Part shown: in pieces, positions 1 through 11,600 of the stretch
How positions within the stretch are numbered: position 1 is the stretch's first letter
How the letters are laid out: each line of letters opens with the position of its first letter
Assembly (NCBI RefSeq): GCF_020536995.1
Contig: NC_068355.1
Span: forward strand, 70,636,926 to 70,700,925
Length of the DNA stretch: 64,000 nucleotides
DNA from: Dreissena polymorpha
Taxonomy: Eukaryota; Mollusca; Bivalvia; Myida; Dreissenidae
Direction of reading: 5' to 3'
Made by a program: the position numbers and the translations under genes
The notes under the pieces: model-generated
Database searches by the model: none
What the model was told of the DNA's origin: nothing
The model's input: only the letters and a program-made list of their open reading frames with translations

Positions 1-954
1 TGAGTAACAAACAGAAAAAACCTTAGCAGACTGTGAGTTGCTGTTCTGGGTTTATACTGGTTGCAAAATCAATTTTCACTTTGCTTCTTATGGGAGAAAG
101 GGTTATACGGTCTATATTACATTTTAGAAGTCATACATTGTAATTACCTTATAATTGATGGATTGTTATTGTCAATGACTTTATGTTCTCTGATAATGTC
201 ATATCTTCCGTTTTAATACAAAAATTATTACAAACAAAAATGCTTAGAACAAGAACAACATTTATTCAGCAACAAAGCCTATACAAGCTCATAGCTTACA
301 TTATATATGGATTATACAATTTATAAGTGATGGTAGAAGATAAAGGTTGGACGATATTGTTATGAACTGGTTAACATGGAATGTTTATGAAGGGAATACA
401 TAATTTCATGTAATATTGCAACTGCGTATCTAAAATTTACTAATTTACTCACCAGACATACCATAAGAAGAATTTGCAGTATGGAAACGAACATATTGAT
501 ACTGATTTTTCAGTTGTTTAATTAATGACGTTAACATGATAAAAAGGAGTGCACCTTATTGGTAAATGTTCAATGGGTTAATGTGCGTGATGCATATGGA
601 TCAATTGTTAGGGTATAAGACTAAATATATCTAATATGTATATCATTACATACATACATGCATGCATACATAAATATATACAACTTTATATGGCATTCCA
701 ATATGAACACACATCTATGAGATTTAACCATCCTTGGCCACATAAGTGCTGTTGAGTGCAGCCTATGTTTGGTTAAATTTATTTGTTGCGAAAACACGGA
801 CTAGACTTAAAAGGTTACAAATAAAAAATAATTACAACTTTAAGTATTGTAAGATCATCTTTGAAGAGTGTCGCCATAACTAATGTGATAACGACGAATA
901 TGGTTAATTTCACAAAAATACACAGTTAACATCACGAAAACTCATTAATTACAG
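1..954. other. AT-rich flank, no gene seen
   Basis: I see no convincing coding exon, RNA gene or structured repeat here. The bases just before 955 (ATTACAG) look like a splice acceptor, so this stretch may be an intron of the gene whose possible last exon follows. Confidence 0.4.
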
Positions 955-1261
955 GTTGGAACACTCAATCAATCATACAATTATTAAAAATACATACGTC
1001 TCCGAAAATGCAGATAAAGTTGACATTTTAACAATGCATTATTTACACGAACTTCATCATAAATATTTACCAATTCAAGGTGAAATGGGAGAAATTGTGA
1101 AATGGTTTACACACAATCTATACATTTCTGCCGTGCACGTCTGTGGCAACCCATCTCGTTTCAAGAAAATCATACCAAAACATCGAATAAACTATGGTTA
1201 TACGCAAATGCTAAAAAATGCATCGAGTTTTAATGAAGAAAAATATAAACTAGCAAATTAA
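955..1261 (+). CDS. Possible terminal coding exon, unrecognised protein
   Basis: An open frame of about 101 codons begins directly after an acceptor-like ATTACAG and ends in TAA. There is no ATG at its left edge (the first codon is TTG), so it reads better as a 3' coding exon than as a whole gene. The peptide is rich in His, Lys and Asn and holds HELHHKYLPIQGEMGEIVKW and a CGNPSRF segment. I do not recognise a family, and I see no signal peptide or membrane span. It could also be a chance open frame in AT-rich DNA. A missing upstream exon to the left of the window would be needed for a complete gene. Confidence 0.35.
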
Positions 1262-1751
1262 AATGTAACGTAGGTATCGACGTTACTACAATGCAACTAT
1301 GCCTTTACATGAAATTTGAAATTTAGCTTGAAAGGCTTTAAAAATACATTTTACTTCATATTAATGTCCTTGAAAATGTAATTAAAACAAACGCAGAACT
1401 CGTTCTATGCCGAAAGGTAGTTGACAGCGTCCGTTTAAAAGGTTTGTTTGAAGATTTATTACCTTTCATAACAAAAATATGTTTTATGTTTAATCGTGTT
1501 TGTGGAATTACACATCGGCTATTAAAAATTCCTTGGCATTTCCGTACAAATATAGACACGAAAGTTTTAAATAGCCATAAATCTTCCGAACATCGAACGG
1601 ACATCGCGTATTTGAATCACGTTTATGTGTGTTCAATCTAAAACATTTGGTCGAATACAGTACATTATATGCTATGCAATGCAGGCATATGTAGAAAGAG
1701 ACAAATGCGTGATTTAAAGCCAAATATATAGAGTGTTAACGTCGTTGTAAT

Positions 1752-1972
1752 GGGAGGCGGAAAACTACAACGGGCGAGGCATGGTATGGTATTGCGCAAG
1801 GGGAGGTTAGAGGGTTAGGGTTAGGGTTTGGGTTAGTGTTAGGGGTCGGGTAAGGGTTTGGGTTAGCCTAAACCCAACCCTAACCCGACCCCTAACCCTA
1901 ACCCTTACCCTAACCTTTTTTTGGGGTTATCACCCCTGACCATGCCTCGCCCGTTGTAGTTTTCCGCCTCCC
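1752..1972. mobile_element. Foldback MITE with telomere-like core, 9-bp TSD
   Basis: Inverted arms share about 33 identical bases starting GGGAGGCGGAAAACTACAAC. The element is abutted on both sides by the 9-bp direct repeat CGTTGTAAT (1743-1751 and 1973-1981). A 9-bp target duplication with long inverted ends suggests a Mutator-like (MULE) non-autonomous element. The core at about 1810-1915 is a head-to-head array of degenerate TTAGGG/CCCTAA repeats, so nearly the whole 221 bp can fold back. No coding content is present. Confidence 0.8.
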
Positions 1973-2279
1973 CGTTGTAATATTCGGTATCAACGAATAT
2001 AAAGTAACCCGATGTACGGAGTTTAATTACTTCAATGATATAGTAATGTTTTATCTATAAGAACTTCTTGTATATGTTCCAGAAGCAGACGTTTAGTATT
2101 CGCATCGTCACGATGCTTATGGAGAGCATAACTTAGGTAGTATTCAATGGAAACTTACACTTCTTTTGCTCTTCTCGTTCTCAAAAGCCGCTAAATCATG
2201 TATATACATAAGTTTATTTACATGATACAGCGACCTTAGAGAAGAATTCGGCTGAGAAATTACTGGAACAAATGTTCTG

Positions 2280-2990
2280 AGCAAGTTTCTTATGATTGGG
2301 CGATAATTGTGTCTGCTGACGTGTTCACAAGATTCCATTATAGCAACGATATGAAAACTGCCCCCAGACGGTAATGTTTTAATGGCATGCGTCATATGCA
2401 AAATAGGCCAACATATTATTAGAATGAATATTCTGAACATGTTTTATGATGATTGTTCTTTAATGTGACTTCTCAATTATTTACAAGGTTTCAATAGTGC
2501 CATATCAAGAAAACTGACCCCCCCCCCCCCTCCCTTCGCGCGGCGGCTATGTTTCGATCTCGACAAGGATATCATTAGAAAACTTATTGCCAGGCGGCAA
2601 ACCATTTTTGAACACTGGCAGGATGCATCATACAAGTACAAAACATGGTGTGTGCAAGTGTGATGATTGGGTAAAATTGTGACTTGTTTAGTTTGAACAA
2701 GGTTTTATCGTAGCCATTTACAGACAACTGCTTTAGCCCCTGTTGACCATGTTTTATGATGACTGGAAAAACGGGAAAATATTAGACTTCTAGTTTTCAC
2801 ATGGTTTTCCTTTAAGTTAACCAAGTGACCTAGTTTTTGACCCCATATGCCCCAGCACTTCGCCCGATGCATATTCGGAACAATGTTCTGACGTAGTGTC
2901 ATGAAGATTGGGCAATATATCAGGCCCCTAGTGTTTACAAGGCAAACGTTGACGACGGACAAAAGCTCAGTACAAATGAGCTAAAGGTAA
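2280..2990 (-). mobile_element. Decayed pearl-like tandem-repeat element (AGCTC family)
   Basis: On the minus strand this reads from a terminal palindrome (GAGCT...AGCTC at about 2966-2985) and TTTGTCC, through diverged units with CAATCTTCATGA. That is the same plan as the intact copies at 47652, 54629 and 63393. The copy is strongly diverged and its far end is unclear. A run of about 12 C lies at about 2519. Confidence 0.5.
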
Positions 2991-3360
2991 AGAAAACATT
3001 AACGCAGGCGGAAAAATTTCCGATGCCGTGGGTCTGTGAATAATATTTTCAAATGAAGAATCTAAGAAGTAGTCCGTGAGTTAGAAAATAACGGAAAGGT
3101 GCTCATGGTTTTGGTAAATTAACATCAGATGTCGTTAGATAGGGATTACTGCATCACTAAGTATCTAATACTTCCTCTTGAAAACACGTGTAAAATGTAT
3201 TTTTATCAAAGGTCATGAAGGTATAATCATTGAAAGGCAATTTAGACTTTGCCCAGTCTTGATAAAAAATCAAAGTACTGACAGTACTGGTGTGACGATG
3301 CTTTTGAAGAGGATTGATATAAAAGCATCTATTTAAGTTTATCTACATCACCACAATTGT

Positions 3361-3592
3361 GTATGTGGGTACGAAAATTTTGGGTAGGAAAAAATGGGAA
3401 CGAAAATTTTGGGTACAAAAATTATGCCAAAAAAAAATAAGTACGTAAAAAGATTTGGTTACGAAAAAAAATTGGGAAGGAAAAAAATGGGTACGAAAAA
3501 AATTTGGTTACGAGCAAAAATTTGGGTACGAAAAAAAAATTCGGTACGAAAAATGTAGGGTACGAAAAAAAAATGGGGGTACGGGGAAGTAG
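3361..3592 (+). repeat. Minisatellite, units like GGGTACGAAAAAAAATTT
   Basis: About a dozen degenerate head-to-tail units of 14-20 bp share GGTACGAAAA, differing mainly in A-run length and in TTGG versus TTTGGG. I see no coding or protein-binding role. Confidence 0.8.
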
Positions 3593-3616
3593 TACCCGTG
3601 GGAAACTTGATCCTTT

Positions 3617-4282
3617 GGAGGCAGTCTACAGTTTTGTAGCCCTATTTGCGCATTGGCCCCGGTCAATTTCCTGAACATAAGGTGTATGACCTAAACAAAA
3701 TTGTTTTTTTGACTCCAGGAGCTTAAATGTAAGTACAAATGGTCAATATTCTAGTAATTTCACAAGTTTTCAGTAATTCGAAACTAAGTTACCTGAATTG
3801 TAGTCAACAACAACAACATGCTCAGTGAGATGTAAACAAATGTACTTCCTGCTTAAAGCAGCCGGCATTTGACAGATTTCAACGGTGGGTTTAAATAAGT
3901 TAGCAGTGCAAACAAGTTCAATGGTAATGACCCATTTTGTTTGGCTCAGTTTGAAAGCTTTTGCGGTGATAGTGCAAAGCATGTTGTCCACTGTGTGCGT
4001 ATTCTTACCCGAAAAGATAAATGTGATTGCCGGGTTTATCTGAAAATGGGGTTTTTAGGGGCAAGTTCCGAGACCTCCGAAAAGGTCTATTTTACATCAG
4101 ATACCAGTTTAAAGTGCTTTTTCTGCATTGTTTTGTGCTTTATTTGCAAGCTGTTGATGAGCTGCACTGAATATTGTCTGAATCTATTTTCAGGTTGGGA
4201 CTGAAGGCCTTGTTTTGAGGGTGTTTTGCAGACCATAGGTTGTCGGCCTGGGGATTTTCAAGAAAAACCGTAGACTGCCCCC
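3617..4282. mobile_element. Inverted-end element, copy 1
   Basis: This 666-bp unit starts GGAGGCAGTCTACAGTTTT and ends with the near inverse (17 of 19 bases match). A second, almost identical copy lies at 5000. The right flank is TTAA, and TTAA also precedes the left end of copy 2, which hints at a TTAA-targeting element. Both copies contain an 87-codon open frame (MAQFESFCGD...) with no recognised domain, kept open mainly because the copies are young. Confidence 0.65.
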
Positions 4283-4999
4283 TTAAGGTAAATACCTAAA
4301 TTTCACACCCAACGCCCCATAGTCAAAGGTGACATTTTTTAATAAAATAGAGTCATCAACACCTGAAAACAGCTTTCCCATTGAATTCTGAGCAATTTGA
4401 GCAGAGATATTAACATTCCAGTAGGGGGAGGTAAGCCTGATTTTTGAAGAAAACCCTATTTTGCATGGTGCGCACATCTGCTATAGATCCGCAGTCTTTG
4501 TTTCTTTGTGCGATATGCTTAGTTGTTTATGCAAGAAAGACTAAGCTGACTTATCTCAACTATATGTACAACATTTAGTGCCTTTCAACCCATTTAAACC
4601 CCTAAATGTGCATACACTTTGATGAAAAGTGAGTAAAAAACACTGATTTAAAGGAAAAAAACATCAAAATTCTTTATTTTTAAACTTTGACCAGTGTAGT
4701 GAGCAATTTTTGACTCAGGATGCAAGCTGACACTCATTATGAGTGATTTCTGGCAATATGATTATATCTACATCTCATATCTGTGCAAATTGAGTGCTTT
4801 TTAGACTTGCGTAGAATACCGAAAGAATGACCAAAAAGTTGCGTGAAAATGCTGCCGCTGATATGCTCACTAAAAATAGTCTTAAATTGTACATTGCAGT
4901 TATATTACAAAGAAAACCACCCAGTTTCATCCAGAATTGACTGAAGAGTACAAATAATTCAAATTTAGATGGGTTTAAAACTTTGGACTGCTATCTTAA
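4283..4999. other. Spacer between the two 0.67-kb copies
   Basis: About 0.7 kb of AT-rich DNA without a recognised gene. It lies between two direct copies, so the whole 3617-5664 block may be a composite or the product of duplication. Confidence 0.5.
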
Positions 5000-5664
5000 G
5001 GAGACAGTCTACAGTTTTGTAGCCCTATTTGCGCATCGGCCCCGGTCAATTTCCTGAACATAAGGTGTATGACCTAAACACAATTGTTTTTTGACTCCAG
5101 GAGCTTAAATGTAAGTACAAATGGTCAATATTCTAGTAATTTCACATGTTTTCAGTAATTCGAAACTAAGTTACCTGAATTTTAGTCAACAACAACAACA
5201 TGCTCAGTGAGATGTAAACAAATGTACTTCCTGCTTAAAGCAGCCGGCATTTGACAGATTTCAACGGTGGGTTTAAATAAGTTAGCAGTGCAAAAAAGTT
5301 CAATGGTAATGACCCATTTTGTTTGGCTCAGTTTGAAAGCTTTTGCGGTGATAGTGCAAAGCATGTTGTCCACTGTGTGCGTATTCTTATCCGGAAAGAT
5401 AAATGTGATTGCCGGATTTATCTGAAAATGGGGTTTTTAGGGGCAAGTTCCGAGACCTCCGAAAAGGTCTATTTTACATCAGATACCAGCTTAAAGTGCG
5501 TTTTCTGCATTGTTTTGTGCTTTATTTGCAAGCTGTTGATGAGCTGCACTGAATATTGTCTGAATCTATTTTCAGGTTGGGACTGAAGGCCTTGTTTTGC
5601 GGGTGTTTTGCAGACCAGTGGTTGTCGGCCTGGTGATTTTCAAGAAAAACCGTAGACTGCCCCC
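5000..5664. mobile_element. Inverted-end element, copy 2
   Basis: Direct-repeat partner of the copy at 3617, differing by only a handful of substitutions and one or two indels over 665 bp. It has the same inverted ends (GGAGACAGTCTAC... and ...GTAGACTGCCCCC). The low divergence indicates recent duplication or gene conversion. Confidence 0.65.
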
Positions 5665-6157
5665 TTTCAGCGAAACTGGGAGGCGGGTTACATTCTCGAT
5701 CAAATATAACAAGAAATATATTGTAAAAGGTATTCGACGTGTATTTTCTGTACCACTTATCTTAAAAAACTGTCTGTTACAGTAAAACGTTTGTGGGTTA
5801 TAACATTACGTTTCAGCATATAAATTCAAAACTTGGCATGCTCTTTAATTACACCATGCTCTTTAATTTCACATGTATATCATACCAAACTTTATATTTC
5901 GTTGTTTCCTTTCCTTAGTTAATGATGCTATGTGTACGGACGTGATTTCGCAATCCCATGTGCATGAACATATACGTTTTCTCGTTTGATTATCGTTCTT
6001 TTTCTCTAATTTAATAAGCTTAGGCATGTTTGTTCGTTAAGTACGGCAATAATTTCATGATGATTCCCGATCAAAAGTGGGTATGAGGACATAGTTAGAG
6101 CACTTTAATAAGTGAGTTCGCCCATGAATACATGGTAAGGTTAACTAAATCTCCGCG

Positions 6158-6241
6158 ATTTGTTTGTTGGATATTGTTTGCTGTTTTAAACACATATTAG
6201 GATATGTGTTGAAAACAGCAAACAATATCCAACAAACAAAT
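6158..6241. repeat. Near-perfect 84-bp hairpin
   Basis: Arms of 40 bp (left starts ATTTGTTTGTTGGATATTG) face each other across a 4-nt loop TAGG, with one mismatch. I see no flanking direct repeat and no second copy in the window. Confidence 0.9.
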
Positions 6242-7745
6242 GAATTGTCAAACATAGTATGTGCACTGATGTGGCTCTGTAATTTATGTTTGAAAAGTTT
6301 ATAAAATATGCAAAATGACAAAGCACGCAGAAGAGCGAGTATCACAAAAATGATATGTGTGTGTGTTTCAGAGTTTATTTACAGGTCCTACTGGCCTCTT
6401 CACGAGGTTACGGTAGCCCGACCTGTTACACAAAAATGATAAAGCTATTATGCTGTTTATATACCATAGTCGCTACAACGTTTACAAATGGCAGGTTCGA
6501 AATAATTCGTTTTCTTTACACTCATGATCGCGTTGAAAGTTAATTATACACGTTTTAATTCGCAATTTATTTACCGAAACACGACAAATGTCAAATACAA
6601 TACAGAAAATGCATAGTTGTTTCATTGATCTATAAACATAGAATGGATTGAATAAAACTGATTTAAAATTAACGTTTTCAAACTATTATTAAATCTTTTC
6701 CCAGAATATGCTGTCCTATTTATAGCTGAGCTTCCTAAACCTTTATCAATGATAATCAGCGAGGTATGCCGATTAGAAAAATCTCAATCGGACTGGCTCG
6801 GTCCTTTACATAGGTTTCCATTGTGAATAATTTTTTCATGATATGATAACTTAGACGATGCTTCGCAGCATCGTCAAAAACACTGACAGGCGTATCTTTG
6901 TGACACGGGCACTCTTGTTGATCTTTCATACACCTTAACCAGTTTATATAACTTATGTGGATCATTTTAGGAGGCATATCCGTTATTCTTATTGATAATA
7001 CAACAGAAATCTAACTTTGTTAAATATCAGTCGCTGAAGAAAATTACCTGTTTGATTTTATTAATAGTTTTTATTTAATGTTGCTGTTGAAATAAGCCGG
7101 TGTGTTCATTTTGAATCAAATGAGGTATATCCATGTCCGAGCCAATGGAGTTGGGGCCATGACTCCGTTCAAATTTACTTACTCGACTCAAAAATTCGGA
7201 CGTGTTATCAGAATAATGCATAGCATGAAGCTCCAAATTTAAGCATTTTGTTTAGAATTTTAAAGTAACTTTTGGAATTATCTTAAGTTGAACTGACAAA
7301 ACAAGATCAACCGTAGGAAATCCAGTGTGGACTTTGAAATAACAATTTTTTTGTTCATCTTTTGAAATACTTTCAAACATGTATTCCTTATTGTCGGTGC
7401 CTTTAACTGTACATGTATGCTGCTTCTACAACATTTACAAATCATGAACAGACAGACAAACAAGTGATCAAAATTGTATTTGTTTATTTGGTATGATAAC
7501 ATCCCATACACTAGAGAATGTATACCGAGTAAGCATAAATATTTATCATAAAAAGTGCAATCTAGTATGGTTACTCGTAATATACATTAAAACACTAACC
7601 TCTGAGAAGTAAAATGTACATGAAGAGTCTTTTCCATGAAGACAATCACTTAATGACCAATTCATTTGAGCCAAATCATGCAAAAATGAGTCCAATGACA
7701 CATGTGACCAGTGTACCTGCAAACCAGCCTATCCATTCATATGAG

Positions 7746-7822
7746 CAGTCTGGTCAGTAGCTACTTTTTCGGCGTAACTCAAGGTTTCGTGATCTCAGAC
7801 AGAGTAGCTACAGACCAGACTG
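7746..7822. repeat. 20-bp inverted repeat around a 37-bp loop
   Basis: CAGTCTGGTCAGTAGCTACT at 7746-7765 is matched in inverse at 7803-7822 with one mismatch. No target duplication is visible. Confidence 0.8.
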
Positions 7823-8160
7823 TGGTGTTGTGCAGGATGGTCTTAAGCACTGATGGCCATATATGACACGAGACCAACATTCGCATGACGTGAAGCAAAC
7901 CATAAACGGTCTACACGGTCTACAAAATCTCTTAGTGAAACTGTGAAAACTGTATCAGACAATGCAGAGAGGCAGAACAGATTACAATCAGAGCGACCTG
8001 GACCCCCACTTTATATTCGGGATGCTACCACAGGACTTTGCTGAGGGTGGGGTGGAATATTTGCATCACTGTTCTATTAAAGAAAGAAGTGAGCATTATG
8101 TGAAAATACTTCAAGTGGATGTTTCATGTAATATACCATTTCAGATGTGAACAAACTCTT

Positions 8161-8166
8161 TTTATT
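8161..8166 (-). promoter_or_regulatory. Candidate poly(A) signal of prohibitin
   Basis: AATAAA on the minus strand, about 250 bp beyond the prohibitin stop codon at 8413. It is well placed to end a short 3' UTR. Confidence 0.6.
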
Positions 8167-8412
8167 ACAAAGTCTTATTTACAAGTTTAACATTTTATGA
8201 CACCCTATAGGGAAAGCTTCTTACAACTGCAAATTTGGCAGACTGAGGTCCTTTACAATAATTGCAAAACAATGATAGCAATCGGATCCAGTTTGCAAGT
8301 CAGAATCCAGGTATTGTCATTTGCATTATGGTCCAGTTCTTCTAACAAACAATACTCTTCAAATCCAAATAAGTTCACAGTTCCATAAAGACTTCCCAAC
8401 CACTCAGTGTGC

Positions 8413-8628
8413 CTACGCTTGCGGCAGTGCTAGCAAGGTCTGCTGGCCAGAGGGCAGGTACACAACGTTCCTTGACTGGGCCAGCTGGAGGGCGATGTCC
8501 TCTGCTGCCTCTATTTTTCTCAACTCCACCAGGCCTTCTCCGCTCTCCCCAATCGCCTTGGAGACCATGTTTGCAGCCTCGGACTCACCCTCTGCGCGGA
8601 TAATTGCTGCATTCTTCATTTGTTCTTC
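8413..8628 (-). CDS. PHB1: Prohibitin-1 coding exon 6 and stop
   Basis: Acceptor CCATTTCAG. Encodes [20 protein letters not shown] to LALPQA and TAG. It covers the rest of the coiled coil and the usual C-terminus ([10 protein letters not shown], as in human RNITYLPAGQ). Confidence 0.97.
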   Translation of the reverse strand, partial: EEQMKNAAIIRAEGESEAANMVSKAIGESGEGLVELRKIEAAEDIALQLAQSRNVVYLPSGQQTLLALPQA

Positions 8629-11600
8629 CTGAAATGGTGGCAGTAAAACTGACATTTTAATATTTTTTTTTAAGAGTTTAGAGCATTTAACTGTATAATT
8701 GTCATGGCATAATGTGGATGATGTACTGCACTGCTTAAAAAAACATGCACTTTTTGTATTACATGTCCCTTTTTGTTTGCCGTTACATACTAAGCCACAT
8801 GCTGAATATTTCATACAATTAAATATCAATGTCAGATAAAAATTACAATGTATAAATAAAAGACATTTAATTCCAGCTGAGATTAATAAAACTTCACAAA
8901 CAATCCAATCGAGGATACAGTTTATGGATACCCACCATACATAAGCAAAGCCTTAAATGCAATGTATGATATAACCTTGAGCACATTGTTCACATTCAAC
9001 CGACAGTCATTCAAAAATCTGAAACTGAGCACAAAGTAACTCATTTTTATGCTCCCCCAAAATTTATTTTGGGGGGAGCATATACTCGCCGCTTCGTCTG
9101 TCATTGTTTGTGTCTGTCTTTCTGTCTGTCCGTCAGTGCACAATTTTTGTCTGGGCTATTTCTCAGCAACTAATGACCAGAATTCAATGAAACTTTATGG
9201 GAAGCTTCACTACCAAGAGGAGATGTGCATATTATCAGCCGGGTTTGGTTGGATGATTTTTCACAGAGTTATGGCCGTTTGAAATTTTTCATTAACTGTA
9301 CATATAGTGCAATTCTTGTCCGGGCTATTTCTCAGCAATTAATGACCGGAATTCAATGAAACTTGATGGGAAGCTTCACTACCAAGAGGCGATGTGCAAT
9401 TTATCAGCGGGTTCTGGTCGGATGATTTTTAACAGAGTAATGGCCCTTTGAAAAATTTTATAAAAAAATTCTTGTCCCCCCAACTACTGTGCCCTCAAGA
9501 CGTTTCCTTTTATCTGAATATATAGTGCAATACTGTGACCAAAAAAACTTTTGGGGAGCATCACCCGTCTCCGACATTTTCTTTTATCCTAAGCATTACA
9601 CTTACTTGCAGTAGGAGGATCGTGGGCCTTTATAAGAGTAAGGAACTGAATGTCATCATCACAACCAATTATATTGAAGACCATCTTAGAAATGTTCAAT
9701 GAACTCAAAATATTCAGAAAACACATTTTCTTATTTCAGTATGTTTTCCAATATTTTAATATTATTTTTCATGTTTTCATTTTAGTCATCCTACAACTGT
9801 TTCAAGGCAGGTATCATTAAAAGAAAGTTACATTCTACTGAAATCCCTCTAAAGCAATAAAATACCAGAAGTTCCAATGTATGTAACAAAAGGGGCTATT
9901 TATCTCAATCATGTAAATAATAGTGTCAACAAATCATTGAGTTCAAACTGTTTTTGAAACATTATGCCTTGTTCAGTTTATCAACATGGTTTTACGTGTT
10001 CAGTAAAACATTGCATTTTTTGCGGTATAAGTATTCATCAAAGTAACAAGTACCTAAATATTAATATCTAATAAAGTAATAACATATTTCATAATAAAAA
10101 TGCATAAAATGTAAAAGGCAGGCCCAATGCTACAGACAATAATGATTGAAATTTTAGACCAATTCTTTGAGACTGAAGTATGCATATTGGCAGGGCTAGA
10201 TTTATATTTTTAGCTTAACATAACCCTTGAAATCTGGTGGCGCAAAGGCATGGAAAAAGGATTCTTAACAATAGAGGGAGGGGCGAGTATAGAGATTTTA
10301 GCTTTGGATTCAAAACTTTTTGTCTGACAAAAAAACTGAAATAATGTACATATTCCCTACATGACCTTCTTTTTTTGCATACCAAGTATCATCAACGTTT
10401 AGCTTTAGAACGTTTCAAATTATCGCACAAAGACCAGAATTTTTCTGACCAACAGACCATCAGCTCAAAAGTTATGTCATAATTTATGAAAAACATGTCA
10501 ATGTGCGTAAATTGTGTTGTTTTGTTTTAACCAGTGTAAGGGTGTTTGGTGGCGTATGCCCCTTTCGCTTCAATCCATAGTTGCTATATTGACATACCCG
10601 CTCTACAAGGTAGCGTGCTCTTTCTGCCTCCTGCTGAGCAACCTGCTTCTGCTCAACGGCATATGTGAACTCTGTACCAAATGTCAGGTGGGTCTGCAAT
10701 GATTGCAATTAGTGTCAATTATACACAGGGGTATGATTTTGTTAACACCACAGAAGAACAGACGCTCCCCCCAAACTTTTTTATTATAAAACACATACAT
10801 TATAGTCTTGAATAACTATTTCTAAAGCAATATCAACAATGAAAAGCACGAAATCCGCTTGAAGAGTGAATATCATTTCCTTGTGCCTGGCACTGAAGCT
10901 GTAAATGTGTATTTTACTCATGGTTTCATTTCTACAACAAGTTTTAATAGTGAGTGTGGTCTTTAATCAAACAAACAACATGATAAAACAGCAACAAAGG
11001 ATACAAACACAATTTGCAAATTATTTCAAATGCCAAACATTTCACTTCATTTTGGCACAAGTGCAAGTTACATGAAACAATCAGTTTCCCTGCCTATTGA
11101 ATTCTGATACTTTTTAAACACTGTTCCCCAAAAAATTATCTATTAAGTCATTCAGTGAAACAACTTTCTATTTGCGGTAATGGTTGGTAACCTTTACTGC
11201 AAATTTCTCATATGCAATAGCCCATGACCATGTGTTATCAGTTGTGCATATATATTATTGTTAAATACACATGATTTCAAATTGACATATCTCAATCAGT
11301 TCTTAATTTATTAATTAAATTGCACAGGGCAACAACACAACAGGGTAAAATACCCCAAAACCCAAAAACTTTCACAAAATCTTGGTTAAATGAGTACTTT
11401 TGAAAAATGTCAAGGTCTTATCACTAGAATAAACTTATTTGAATGTAAACTATTAAGAGTGATTTTATTTTTAACTGTGTTTCTCACCAATGAGATGTCA
11501 TCGAGGAGAATGCTGAAGGCGTCTGCTCTATTGCTCAGGGCCTCACGGACCTTGTGTGACACCACCTCTCTCTGTGTGATCATCTCGGCAGCATCAAACT

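Larger units (their letters stand above)
5665..8150. other. Intergenic DNA downstream of prohibitin
   Basis: No supported gene. The stretch holds two isolated palindromes, listed separately, and unclassified AT-rich DNA. Short open frames here lack splice context and recognisable content. Confidence 0.5.

Noticed and set aside
3617-5664. Paired terminal repeats of a larger retroelement
   Set aside because: Each copy has inverted ends of its own, lacks the TG...CA termini, primer site and coding interior expected, and the spacer shows nothing retroviral.
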